64,000 nucleotides of DNA from assembly GCF_001571325.1 (NCBI RefSeq), contig NZ_BCTO01000021.1, positions 149,374-213,373 on the forward strand, in the 5' to 3' direction. This stretch comes from Delftia tsuruhatensis NBRC 16741 (lineage in GTDB: Bacteria > Pseudomonadota > Gammaproteobacteria > Burkholderiales > Burkholderiaceae_C). The notes beneath the pieces are model-generated. The model ran no database searches. It saw only the letters and a list, made by a program, of their open reading frames with translations, and was not told where the DNA came from. Each line of letters begins with the position of its first letter. Position 1 is the first letter of the stretch. A program made the position numbers and the translations under genes. This document shows, piece by piece, positions 8,919 through 16,774 of the stretch.

Positions 8919-9643
8919 AAAAGCGTCTTCTCGCCGCCGCCGTCGCGGCCATGCTTTGCACCGCTACCGCCGTGCAGGCGCAATGGGTCGTGATCGACCC
9001 CACGAACCTCGTGCAGAACACGCTGACCGCGATCCGCACGCTGGAGCAGATCAACAACCAGATCAAGCAGCTCCAGAACGAGGCGCAGATGCTCATCAAC
9101 CAGGCGCGCAACCTGGCCAGCCTGCCGTCCAGCGTGGTGGGCCAGTTGCGCGCCAATCTGGCGACCACCCAGCGGCTGATCGCGCAAGCCAAGGGCCTGG
9201 CCTATGACGTGACGAATCTGGATCGGGAGTTCCAGCGCCTGTATCCCGAGCAATACGCCGCCACCGTGAGCGGCGACCAGATGTACCGCGATACGCAGGA
9301 ACGCTGGAAGAACACGCTCAATGGTTTGCAGACCACCATGCAGATGCAGGCCCAGGCCTCACAGAACCTGAGCGACGACGAAGGCGTGCTGGCCGACCTC
9401 GTGGGCAAGAGCCAATCGGCAGTGGGTGCCTTGCAGGCGATGCAGGCCATGAACCAGCTCTTGGCCCTGCAAGCCAAGCAGTCCATCCAGACGCAGCGCC
9501 TGAGCATCACCCAGGATCGCGCTGCGTCGCTGGAACTGGCACGGCAGGCCGCTGCTGTGGAGCGTGGCCGCGAGGTGAATCGGCGCTTCCTGGGCGAAGG
9601 CACGCCGTACACACCGCAGTCCGTCGATTTCTACGGCCGGTGA
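8915..9643 (+). CDS. trbJ: TrbJ, VirB5-like secreted mating-pair protein
   Basis: A 242-residue exported protein. The signal peptide (MKKRLLAAAVAAMLCTATAVQA, cleavage before QWVV) is followed by a long, Gln/Asn/Ala-rich helical region (TLEQINNQIKQLQNEAQMLI) typical of TrbJ/VirB5 coiled-coil pilus-tip proteins. ATG 8915 overlaps the trbE stop and precedes a clean signal peptide, which decides the start. Role by family: minor pilus or adhesion component facing the recipient cell. Confidence 0.92.
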   Translation: MKKRLLAAAVAAMLCTATAVQAQWVVIDPTNLVQNTLTAIRTLEQINNQIKQLQNEAQMLINQARNLASLPSSVVGQLRANLATTQRLIAQAKGLAYDVTNLDREFQRLYPEQYAATVSGDQMYRDTQERWKNTLNGLQTTMQMQAQASQNLSDDEGVLADLVGKSQSAVGALQAMQAMNQLLALQAKQSIQTQRLSITQDRAASLELARQAAAVERGREVNRRFLGEGTPYTPQSVDFYGR

Positions 9644-9654
9644 CGGGTGCTGTC

Positions 9655-9978
9655 ATGACCCGCGTGCCTGCTCTCTGCGGTTTCGTGCTCCTGCTGGCCG
9701 GCTGCGGCCAGCAGGAGGGGCCTTCGGTCGATGCGCTCTCGGCAGATCCGTCGCGGCTGCACTTGCTCAAGGAGCAATGCCGCGCGGGCCAGCTCGACGA
9801 CGCGTCTTGCGCGCAGGTGGCCCAGGCCGATTTGCGCCGCTTTCTCTCCGGCAAGACCGGGCCAGATGAGTACCAGACGCTGGCCGATCTGCCGCCGATT
9901 CCGCCCAGCTTCGATGAACCCGCAGAGGACAGCAATGCGGTGGCCACGGCCTCGCCTGTGCAGGAGGACTCGCCATGA
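9655..9978 (+). CDS. TrbK-like entry-exclusion lipoprotein
   Basis: A 107-residue lipoprotein. The signal peptide MTRVPALCGFVLLLAGC gives a lipobox LAGC with the lipidated cysteine at residue 17. The mature part starts GQQEGPSVDALSADPSRL and contains two further cysteines in the pattern ..KEQCRAGQLDDASCAQV.., resembling the shorter lipoprotein upstream of traG. The position between trbJ and trbL is where trbK, the RP4 entry-exclusion gene, sits. ATG 9655 is preferred; GTG 9640 would add five residues and abut the trbJ stop. The acidic C-terminal tail is unlike the first lipoprotein. It overlaps trbL by 4 bases. Confidence 0.75.
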   Translation: MTRVPALCGFVLLLAGCGQQEGPSVDALSADPSRLHLLKEQCRAGQLDDASCAQVAQADLRRFLSGKTGPDEYQTLADLPPIPPSFDEPAEDSNAVATASPVQEDSP

Positions 9979-11318
9979 ATGACATTTCGGTCATCGACCA
10001 TTTTCTCGATGTCTTTTCGCGCTACATCGACTCGGGCTTCGGCCTGCTGCACGGCGAGGTCGCATTCCTCACGGCCACGCTGATCGTCATCGACATGACG
10101 CTCGCCGGGCTGTTCTGGGCGATGGGGCACGCGACCGGCCAGGGCGAGGACGTGATTGCCAAGCTGATCCGCAAGGTGCTGTACGTCGGTGCCTTCGCCT
10201 ACATCATCGGCAACTTCAACATGCTGGCCGGTGTCCTGTTCCGCTCCTTCGCGGGTCTTGGCCTGACAGCCAGCGGCTCGACCTTGAGCATGGGCAACTT
10301 CTTGCAACCAGGTCGATTGGCCAAGGCCGGCATCGACACAGCGGCGCCGATCCTCGACCAGATCAGGGAGATGGCGGGCTTCCCCGAGGTGTTCATCCAC
10401 ATCGCGCCCATCGTCGTGCTGTTCCTCGCGTGGCTGGTGGTTATCGTTAGCTTCTTCGTGCTGGCGGTGCAGCTCTTCGTCACCCTGATCGAGTTCAAAC
10501 TGACCACGCTGGCGGGCTTCGTGCTGGTGCCGTTTGCCCTCTGGAACAAGACAGCGTTTATGGCCGAGAAGGTGCTGGGCAACGTGGTGTCCTCGGGCAT
10601 CAAGGTGCTGGTGCTCGCCGTCATCGTGGGTATCGGCTCGGGGCTATTCGCCGAATTCAGGATACCGCCCGGTTCCGAGCCGTCCATCGACCAGGCGCTG
10701 GTCATCATGCTGGCCTCGTTGTCCCTGCTGGCCCTGGGCATCTTTGGGCCGGGCATTGCGACAGGCTTGGTGTCCGGTGGGCCACAGCTCGGCGCGGGCG
10801 CGATGGCCGGTGCTGCCATCGGCGCAGCCGGAACCGCCGTGGCGGTCGGTGCCGCGGCTACCGGCGTCGGAAGCGCAGTGGCGGCCGGGGCACGCATGGC
10901 ACCCGCCGCCGCCCGCTCGATGGCATCGACCGCCAGCAGCGCCAAGTCGGCGTACCAGGCGGGCTCCACTTCGGCCGGTGGCGGCCTGAAGGGTGCCGCC
11001 GCCGGCGTGGGCAATGTTGCCAAGACCGGCGCGCAGGCGGCCGGGCAGAAAGTCGCCGATGGGGCGCGGTCGATGAAGGAGCGCATGGCGGCGGCCTTTC
11101 GGCCCGATGACGCCGGATCGGCGTCGGGGGGCGGCGCCGCACAGGCCGCAAGCGAGGCTCCCGCCACAGCCCCATCCACCGAGCAACCCGCCTGGGCCAA
11201 GCGCCTGCACCGCAGGCAGCAACTCACCCATGCCGCGACGACCGCCGCCCACACGCTGCGCGGCGGCGACGGCGGCAGCTCCAGCCAGGGGCCAAGCCTG
11301 CGTGATTCCGATTCCTGA
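9975..11318 (+). CDS. trbL: TrbL, VirB6-like polytopic membrane protein
   Basis: Inner-membrane channel component (447 residues). About six hydrophobic helices occupy the first 270 residues (for example LIVIDMTLAGLFWAMG, IAPIVVLFLAWLVVIVSFFV and ALVIMLASLSLLALGIFGPG). A long Ala/Gly-rich tail (residues about 270-370) and a polar, Ser/Gln-rich end follow, the usual layout of TrbL. It probably contacts the transferred DNA in the inner membrane. Overlap with the preceding lipoprotein gene suggests coupled translation. Confidence 0.93.
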   Translation: MNDISVIDHFLDVFSRYIDSGFGLLHGEVAFLTATLIVIDMTLAGLFWAMGHATGQGEDVIAKLIRKVLYVGAFAYIIGNFNMLAGVLFRSFAGLGLTASGSTLSMGNFLQPGRLAKAGIDTAAPILDQIREMAGFPEVFIHIAPIVVLFLAWLVVIVSFFVLAVQLFVTLIEFKLTTLAGFVLVPFALWNKTAFMAEKVLGNVVSSGIKVLVLAVIVGIGSGLFAEFRIPPGSEPSIDQALVIMLASLSLLALGIFGPGIATGLVSGGPQLGAGAMAGAAIGAAGTAVAVGAAATGVGSAVAAGARMAPAAARSMASTASSAKSAYQAGSTSAGGGLKGAAAGVGNVAKTGAQAAGQKVADGARSMKERMAAAFRPDDAGSASGGGAAQAASEAPATAPSTEQPAWAKRLHRRQQLTHAATTAAHTLRGGDGGSSSQGPSLRDSDS

Positions 11319-11336
11319 TCTTGAAGGAGAACTTCC

Positions 11337-12041
11337 ATGCGATTCAAAAGACCGCAGGTGCGCTATGCCAACACACCGCAGCCTGCTACCCCGTACCAAT
11401 CCGCTGCCCAGGCCTGGGACGAGCGCATCGGCTCGGCCCGCGCACAGGCGAAGAACTGGCGGCTCATGGCCTTCGGCTGCCTCACTTTGGCCGTACTGAT
11501 GGCCGGTGGCCTGGTCTGGCGTTCCGCGCAGTCCATCGTCACCCCCTACGTCATCGAGGTGGACAACTCGGGTCAGGTGCGCGCTGTCGGCGAAGCGGCC
11601 ACGCCGTACCGGCCCAGCGATGCGCAGATTGCTTACCACCTCGGCCGCTTCATCGGTCTGGTGCGCTCGCTGTCCATCGACCCCATCGTGGTGCGGCAGA
11701 ACTGGCTCGATGCCTATGACTACACGACCGACAAGGGCGCCGTGGTGCTCAACGAGTACGCCCGCGTGAACGATCCGTTCGCGCGCATTGGCAAGGAGTC
11801 GGTGACGGTGCAGGTCAGCAGCGTGACTCGCGCGAGCGATACGTCGTTCAACGTGCGCTGGACGGAGACCCGTTTCGTCAACGGTGCGCTGGACCGCACC
11901 GAACGCTGGAACGCTGTCGTGTCCATCGTGCAGCAGACGCCGCGCACCGAGCAGCGTGTGCGCAAGAACCCCCTGGGCATCTACGTCAACGGGCTGTCGT
12001 GGAGCCGCGAACTGGAAGCTAACGAAGGAGCAAAACCATGA
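11337..12041 (+). CDS. trbF: TrbF, VirB8-like assembly factor
   Basis: A 234-residue bitopic protein. A cytoplasmic N-terminus of about 45 residues is followed by one membrane helix (LMAFGCLTLAVLMAGGLVW) and a periplasmic NTF2-like domain ending in KNPLGIYVNGLSWSREL, a hallmark of TrbF. It nucleates the periplasmic part of the secretion channel and contacts TrbG/TrbI. AAGGAGA precedes the ATG. The stop overlaps trbG. Confidence 0.93.
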   Translation: MRFKRPQVRYANTPQPATPYQSAAQAWDERIGSARAQAKNWRLMAFGCLTLAVLMAGGLVWRSAQSIVTPYVIEVDNSGQVRAVGEAATPYRPSDAQIAYHLGRFIGLVRSLSIDPIVVRQNWLDAYDYTTDKGAVVLNEYARVNDPFARIGKESVTVQVSSVTRASDTSFNVRWTETRFVNGALDRTERWNAVVSIVQQTPRTEQRVRKNPLGIYVNGLSWSRELEANEGAKP

Positions 12042-13030
12042 ATGATCTTTTCCGTAAATCCGTCTTGCCGATCATGCTGCTTGCCCTCGCGGGCTGCGCC
12101 ACGCAGGGCAAGCCGCCGCCGTCCATTTCGCTCGACGAGCCGGTACAGGCGCAGCCGCTACCGGAGCCGCCTGCGCCGGTGGAGGTGGTGGCCATGCCGC
12201 AAGTGCTGCCGATGCCGGCTCAGATGAAGCCTGTGCCGGATGCCAAGCCCGCAGCAGAACCTGCCGATGAAACCGTGCGTGTGTCCCGCGCCAACGCCGA
12301 GGCGCGTATCGCGCCCACGCGCGAGGGGTACGTCAACGCGATTCAGGTGTGGCCTTTCACCGATGGCGCGCTGTATCAGGTCTATGCGGCCGTGGGTCGC
12401 GTGACGGTGATCGCGCTCCAGCCCGGTGAGGAACTGGTAACGGTGGCCGCCGGCGATACCGTGCGCTGGATCGTGGGCGATACATCGAGCGGCAGCGGCG
12501 ATGCGCTGCGCGTCAATGTGATGGTCAAGCCGATCCGCTCGGGCCTCAAGACCAATCTGGTCATCACGACCAGCCGGCGCACGTACCTGATTGAACTGAC
12601 TTCGACTGAGAAGACGTGGATGGCGTCGGTGTCCTGGGAGTATCCGAAGGACAAGATGCTGGCCTTGCAGCGCCAGGCGCAGGCGGCCAGCGCCGCCGCG
12701 CCGGTCGATGCTGGCCTGTCGCTGGAGAAGATCCGCTTTCGCTATGCGGTCAGTGGCAGCAATCCGCCGTGGAAGCCGCTGCGCGCTTTCGACGATGGCG
12801 AGAAGGTCTACATCCAGTTCCCGCCGGGCATCGCGCAGGGCGAGCTGCCGCCGCTGTTCGTGATCGGCGCGCAGGGCGATGGGCAACTGGTGAACTACCG
12901 ATTCCGTGCGCCGTACTACATCGTGGATCGCCTGTTCGGTGCGGCCGAACTGCGCCTGGGCGGAGACAAGGGCGATGTGGTGCGGATCGAGCGCACCGAT
13001 GGCGTTTCCGGTGGCACGCGGAGGAACTGA
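12038..13030 (+). CDS. trbG: TrbG, VirB9-like outer-membrane channel lipoprotein
   Basis: Core-complex protein (330 residues). The signal peptide ends in the lipobox LAGC (cysteine about residue 20). A Pro/Glu-rich linker (residues about 25-80) precedes the two VirB9 beta domains; the motifs NAIQVWPFTDGALYQVYAA and the C-terminal RFRAPYYIVDRLFGAAELRL are visible. VirB9-family proteins form the outer-membrane-spanning core with VirB7 and VirB10 homologues; its own lipidation may replace a separate VirB7. Confidence 0.93.
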   Translation: MNDLFRKSVLPIMLLALAGCATQGKPPPSISLDEPVQAQPLPEPPAPVEVVAMPQVLPMPAQMKPVPDAKPAAEPADETVRVSRANAEARIAPTREGYVNAIQVWPFTDGALYQVYAAVGRVTVIALQPGEELVTVAAGDTVRWIVGDTSSGSGDALRVNVMVKPIRSGLKTNLVITTSRRTYLIELTSTEKTWMASVSWEYPKDKMLALQRQAQAASAAAPVDAGLSLEKIRFRYAVSGSNPPWKPLRAFDDGEKVYIQFPPGIAQGELPPLFVIGAQGDGQLVNYRFRAPYYIVDRLFGAAELRLGGDKGDVVRIERTDGVSGGTRRN

Positions 13031-13032
13031 CC

Positions 13033-14295
13033 ATGAGCCAGGACGACACTCGCGATCTTGGCACGCCACAGGCGGGCAAGGTCGCGCCCGAGGCGGTGGC
13101 GCTGCGCGCCCAGCCGCGCCCGGTCACACGTCTGAATCGGCGCACCTTGGCCATGCTCACGGGCGGCCTGTCGGTCGCCGTGCTAGGGGCCACGATCTGG
13201 TCATTGCAGCCACATCGGCGCGGCGCAGGCGAGCAGACCGAGCTTTACAACGTGGATCGAGTCTCGAAGTCCGAGGGGCTGGATGGCCTGCCTTCGGATT
13301 ACTCCAAGCTGCCGAAGGTGCCGGAGCTGGGGCCGCCGCTGCCGGGCGATCTCGGCCCTGCCATCGTGAAGGCGCAGCAGCCGGTGACACCCACGTATGC
13401 GCCACCGGGCCACGACCCGGAGGACGCTCGGCGCAAGGAAGCCGAAGCGGCAGCGGCTTCCTCGGTGTTCTTCCGTTCTGGTACGCCCGGCAAGACCGCA
13501 GCGCCAGCGAATGCGCAAGCGGCTGGCCCGGCATCGACCTTGGCGGGCTTCGACCCGCTGGCCGCTGGGCCGGCCTCGACGGCTGCCCTGCCTGCCGACC
13601 CGACCGCCGTGCAGAACCGGCAAGACCAGAAAGAGGCTTTCCTGAAAGGCGGTTCTACGGAAACCCGCAATTCCGGCAATCTGCAAATGCCGACCTCGCC
13701 GTACCAGGTGATGGCCGGGACGGTGATCGCCGGGGCGCTGGTGACAGGCATCAAGTCTGACCTGCCGGGCGACGTGATTGGCACGGTGACGGAGTCGGTC
13801 TACGACTCGGCCACCGGCAAGTTTCTGTTGATCCCTCAGGGCTCGCGCCTCATGGGCAAGTACAACAGCCAGGTGAGCTATGGGCAGAGCCGCGTGCAGT
13901 TGGTGTGGAACCGCATCATCTTGCCGGACACGTCTTCGCTGAAGCTCGACAACCTCGCGGGCACCGACCCGGCCGGCTACTCCGGCCTGGAGGATGGCGT
14001 CGATTGGCACTGGGATCGCGTCTTTGCCGGTGCGGCGCTGACGACACTGCTGGGCGTGGGCGCGGAGCTGGCCGCGCCGGAGAACCGGCAGAACGGCAAC
14101 CGCATCGTGATTGCCGGGCGCGACAGCGCGCAGGACAGCATCAATCAGGTCGGCCAGGAGATGACCCGGCGCAACATGAACATTCAGCCGACCTTGACGG
14201 GGCGGCCGGGCCTGCCGGTGCGGATCATCGTCAACCGTGACCTGATGCTGCGACCGTACCAGCCGCTTTTCGTCCAGAGAGGAGCGGCGAAATGA
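13033..14295 (+). CDS. trbI: TrbI, VirB10-like channel protein
   Basis: VirB10 homologue (420 residues) that spans from inner to outer membrane and gates the channel. A cytoplasmic N-terminus is followed by a membrane helix (LAMLTGGLSVAVLGATIWSL), a Pro/Ala-rich periplasmic stretch (residues about 70-200) and the conserved TrbI domain: SPYQVMAGTVIAGALVTGI, LIPQGSRLMGKYNSQVSYGQ and a C-terminal NRDLMLRPYQP. ATG 13033 follows the trbG stop by two bases, which sets the start inside a longer open frame. It overlaps the DUF2274 gene. Confidence 0.94.
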   Translation: MSQDDTRDLGTPQAGKVAPEAVALRAQPRPVTRLNRRTLAMLTGGLSVAVLGATIWSLQPHRRGAGEQTELYNVDRVSKSEGLDGLPSDYSKLPKVPELGPPLPGDLGPAIVKAQQPVTPTYAPPGHDPEDARRKEAEAAAASSVFFRSGTPGKTAAPANAQAAGPASTLAGFDPLAAGPASTAALPADPTAVQNRQDQKEAFLKGGSTETRNSGNLQMPTSPYQVMAGTVIAGALVTGIKSDLPGDVIGTVTESVYDSATGKFLLIPQGSRLMGKYNSQVSYGQSRVQLVWNRIILPDTSSLKLDNLAGTDPAGYSGLEDGVDWHWDRVFAGAALTTLLGVGAELAAPENRQNGNRIVIAGRDSAQDSINQVGQEMTRRNMNIQPTLTGRPGLPVRIIVNRDLMLRPYQPLFVQRGAAK

Positions 14296-14525
14296 ACACC
14301 TCCAAGAAATTGCGGCTTGGGCCGCTACCCAAGACCGAGAGCACGAAGCTCACGTTTTTGTGCCCGGTCAGCCTAAAAGCTGATCTCGACCGCTATGCCG
14401 TGGCGCACTCGCAGGCGTATGGCGAGGCAGTCGATGCCACTACGTTGATTCCTCTTATGCTGGAGGCGTTCATGGCCGGCGACCGGGGATTCAGGAAGGG
14501 TGGCGGGAGCAAGGCCATACCCTGA
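14292..14525 (+). CDS. DUF2274 protein closing the trb operon
   Basis: A 77-residue soluble protein of the DUF2274 family, which regularly follows trbI in Tn4371-type ICEs. The visible core is LRLGPLPKTESTKLTFLCP, a DLDRYAVAHSQAYGE helix and TLIPLMLEAFMAGDRGF. The layout (strand, then two helices with a Leu/Ala pattern) recalls small DNA-binding proteins, but function is unknown. ATGA overlap with trbI shows operon membership. It is the last gene before the terminator and the element's right end. Confidence 0.82.
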   Translation: MNTSKKLRLGPLPKTESTKLTFLCPVSLKADLDRYAVAHSQAYGEAVDATTLIPLMLEAFMAGDRGFRKGGGSKAIP

Positions 14526-14568
14526 AGTAGGGTTGACGATGTGGACGCATCCGCTACCCCTTCACGAT

Positions 14569-14602
14569 GAAAGCGCAGTCCACTGACTGCGCTTTCGCTT
14601 TT
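14569..14602 (+). terminator. Rho-independent terminator of the trb operon
   Basis: A perfect 12-bp stem (GAAAGCGCAGTC / GACTGCGCTTTC) with a 4-base loop CACT is followed by GCTTTT. It lies 43 bases after the last ICE gene. Confidence 0.85.
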
Positions 14603-14805
14603 GACGGGGCTTGCGGCAGGGCGAGACTATGATGGTGCGATCTTGCCCGCCGCGGCGCCCCCACGCTTACCGCCGCGAAGCGCCTATGCAGCACCTAGCT
14701 CGAAAAGCAGCAAGAGCACTCAGCGGCTGAAATCTAGCCTAACCTATTGCCCTGTAAGAGCTTTTTCCCCACTGCATGTCTGAATGAAGGACTTGACAGC
14801 GGACA
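14603..14805. other. Gene-free right end of the ICE
   Basis: Moderately GC-rich DNA between the operon terminator and the att octamer. The one open frame (about 60 codons) is Pro/Ser-rich and has no ribosome site, so no gene is called. The right-end binding sites of the ICE recombinase would be expected here, but I cannot point to them. Confidence 0.5.
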
Positions 14806-14813
14806 TTTTTCAT
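14806..14813 (+). other. attR: Putative attR core TTTTTCAT of the ICE
   Basis: The octamer TTTTTCAT is the direct repeat known to flank Tn4371-family elements after tyrosine-recombinase integration. It lies about 290 bases past the last ICE gene and about 200 bases before the proV promoter, exactly where element DNA should give way to chromosome. The partner copy would be outside the window near the integrase gene. Confidence 0.65.
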
Positions 14814-15017
14814 GGGCGGGCGCAGGCACGCTTTTTGCCGCAGATCGGGCCTGAAGCTTTCCTCAAGCTGACGCTTGACCGAGTTTATTCATCGATGACA
14901 GCATACGCCTTGTGAATCATGGCCTCAATGCTCTCATTAATAGAGCAAATAATGGCCGGATTGCAACCCCCAAGGGCTTGAAACAGCCCAAAACAGGCCT
15001 TCTTCGGCTCATGCGTT

Positions 15018-15046
15018 TTGACGCAGTAAAACCTGTTTTATATAAT
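15018..15046 (+). promoter_or_regulatory. Sigma-70 promoter of proVWX
   Basis: TTGACG (15018-15023), a 17-base spacer and a perfect TATAAT (15041-15046). Transcription would start near 15053, leaving a leader of about 400 nt before the GTG of proV. The surrounding DNA is strikingly A/T-rich for this genome. Confidence 0.8.
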
Positions 15047-15052
15047 TTCGGC

Positions 15053-15451
15053 TTCTTTACAACCTGCCAAGCAGGTCATCGGCACCGTCTTCACGGCCTG
15101 CCGATCCCTCCGGCGGATCGTTGTGCTCCCGGCACAGCCCCGTCAACCGGGCCGAAACTCGGTCCTGATGTTGTGGGGCATCGCGCTGGCTGATCTTCAG
15201 CCACGATGCCCGCCTGAGACACCGCGCGCGCTTGCCGCCGGCTGCTCTCGACCTCTGGCTCTTGCGCACCGCTTCGCGTGCCATCCGAGCCGTCTCGGGT
15301 GCTTTCGCACCTGTTTGAATTCCAGCAACGGGGGACGGCCGTCCCCTGCAGCGAACGGCATCAGGGCTTCATTTTTGGCTTGCGCGCCAGCGTCTTCGCC
15401 CGTCGAGGACGCTGGACTGTGTTCCATCTCACCCAAAAGGAGAACGCCACA
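15053..15451 (+). promoter_or_regulatory. Long, highly structured proV leader RNA
   Basis: No plausible gene lies here, but perfect hairpins follow one another: ACCTGC/GCAGGT (15062-15076), CGATCC/GGATCG (15102-15120) and TGTGC/GCACA (15122-15136). A compound hairpin at 15176-15211 has an outer 8-bp stem GGGCATCG/CGATGCCC and an inner 7-bp stem TGGCTGA/TCAGCCA. Then come the 16-bp palindrome GGGGACGGCCGTCCCC (15331-15346) and CCAGCGTC/GACGCTGG (15387-15415). AAGGAG at 15437-15442 is the proV ribosome site. This looks like a folded leader or an embedded small RNA controlling an osmotically regulated operon. I do not recognise a known RNA family. Confidence 0.55.
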
Positions 15452-16774
15452 GTGGCCAAGCAGATCATCATCGATCATGTGTTCAAGGTTTTCGGGGACG
15501 ACCCCAGGACCGCACTCGAGCTCGTCCAACAAGGCCTGAGCAAACAGGAGATCCTGGAGCGCACGGGCCAGTCCATCGGCGTGTTCGACGCCGACTTCAC
15601 CATCGAGGCCGGCGAGATCTTCGTCGTCATGGGCCTGTCGGGCTCGGGCAAGTCCACCCTGGTGCGCATGCTCAACCGCCTGATCGAGCCCACGGCCGGG
15701 CGCATCGTGGTCGATGGCCAGGACATCAATGCCCTGAGCGAGCGCGATCTGCGCGCGCTGCGCCGCAAGGACATCTCCATGGTGTTCCAGTCCTTTGCGC
15801 TGATGCCGCACATGACGGTGCTGGACAACACGGCCTTCGGCCTGGAGCTGGCCGGCGCCGACAAGGCCGAGCGCCAGAAGCAGGCCCAGGCCGCGCTGGA
15901 GCAGGTGGGCCTGGGCGCCTGGGGCGCAAGCTATCCCGACGAGCTGTCGGGCGGCATGCAGCAGCGCGTGGGCCTGGCCCGGGCGCTGGCGTCCGATCCG
16001 TCCATCCTGCTGATGGACGAGGCCTTCTCGGCCCTGGACCCCATCATCCGCACCGAGATGCAGTCCGAGCTGCTGCGCCTGCAGCAGATCCAGCGCCGCA
16101 CCATCGTCTTCATCTCGCATGACCTGGACGAGGCCATGCGCATCGGCGACCGCATCGCCATCATGAAGGACGGCCAGGTGATCCAGGTCGGCACGCCCGA
16201 CGAGATCCTGCGCAGCCCCGCCGACGACTATGTGCGCAGCTTCGTGCGCGGCGTGGACGCGGCCTCGGTCTTCAAGGCCGGGGACATTGCGCGCCAGGCC
16301 CTGACCGTGGTGTCGGAGCACAGCGACCGCGGCTGCCGCGCAGCCCAGCGCCTGCTGGAAGACTCCGACCGCGACTACGCCTATGTGGTCAACGCGCGCC
16401 GCCGCTTCCTGGGCGTGGTGTCCTCGCAATCGCTGCGCGACGCACTGCATGGCCGCCCGGGCATGCTGGGCCTGAGCCACGCCTTCCTGCCCAACGTGGA
16501 GCCGCTGTCCGCAGGCACGCCCGTGGCCGAGCTGTTCGGCCCCGTGGCCGCTGCGCCCTGCGCGCTGCCGGTGACCAGCGACGACGGCCAGTTCATGGGC
16601 GTGGTCAGCCGCACCACCATGCTGCGCTTCCTGGACCGCGACACGCCGCCCGTGCCGCCGCCGCAGGAGATCGTGCCGCCCGTCACGCTCAACCCGCATT
16701 TCCCGGCCTCCAACGCCCCCACCGTCGCGCCGACCGTGGAGCCGATCGAACAACGACAAGGAGATGCCGCATGA
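15452..16774 (+). CDS. proV: Glycine betaine/proline ABC transporter ATPase
   Basis: ATP-binding subunit of the osmoprotectant importer ProVWX (440 residues). Walker [10 protein letters not shown] is at residues 61-69, the ABC signature LSGGMQQR starts at about residue 165, and Walker [14 protein letters not shown] follows. The C-terminal third is a pair of CBS domains (about residues 280-400), which in related OpuA/ProV proteins sense ionic strength. GTG 15452 is chosen because AAGGAG ends 9 bases upstream and the protein then begins [14 protein letters not shown], the usual ProV N-terminus; upstream in-frame sequence belongs to the leader. It overlaps proW by ATGA. Confidence 0.95.
   Translation: MAKQIIIDHVFKVFGDDPRTALELVQQGLSKQEILERTGQSIGVFDADFTIEAGEIFVVMGLSGSGKSTLVRMLNRLIEPTAGRIVVDGQDINALSERDLRALRRKDISMVFQSFALMPHMTVLDNTAFGLELAGADKAERQKQAQAALEQVGLGAWGASYPDELSGGMQQRVGLARALASDPSILLMDEAFSALDPIIRTEMQSELLRLQQIQRRTIVFISHDLDEAMRIGDRIAIMKDGQVIQVGTPDEILRSPADDYVRSFVRGVDAASVFKAGDIARQALTVVSEHSDRGCRAAQRLLEDSDRDYAYVVNARRRFLGVVSSQSLRDALHGRPGMLGLSHAFLPNVEPLSAGTPVAELFGPVAAAPCALPVTSDDGQFMGVVSRTTMLRFLDRDTPPVPPPQEIVPPVTLNPHFPASNAPTVAPTVEPIEQRQGDAA

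Larger units (their letters stand above)
944..14813 (+). mobile_element. Right-hand part of a Tn4371-family integrative conjugative element
   Basis: The gene order LysR, exclusion lipoprotein, traG, copG-like, trbB-C-D-E-J, lipoprotein, trbL-F-G-I, DUF2274 is the conserved mating-pair module of Tn4371-type ICEs. It ends with a terminator and the octamer TTTTTCAT at 14806-14813, the known att core of the family. Relaxase, replication/partition and integrase genes are absent and would be expected to the left. The left limit given here is only where etfA stops; the element probably continues leftwards with etfA as cargo. Confidence 0.8.

Noticed and set aside
14601..14783. 60-codon open frame in the ICE right end
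   Set aside because: Low-complexity Pro/Ser composition, no ribosome site, and overlap with the terminator. Judged spurious.
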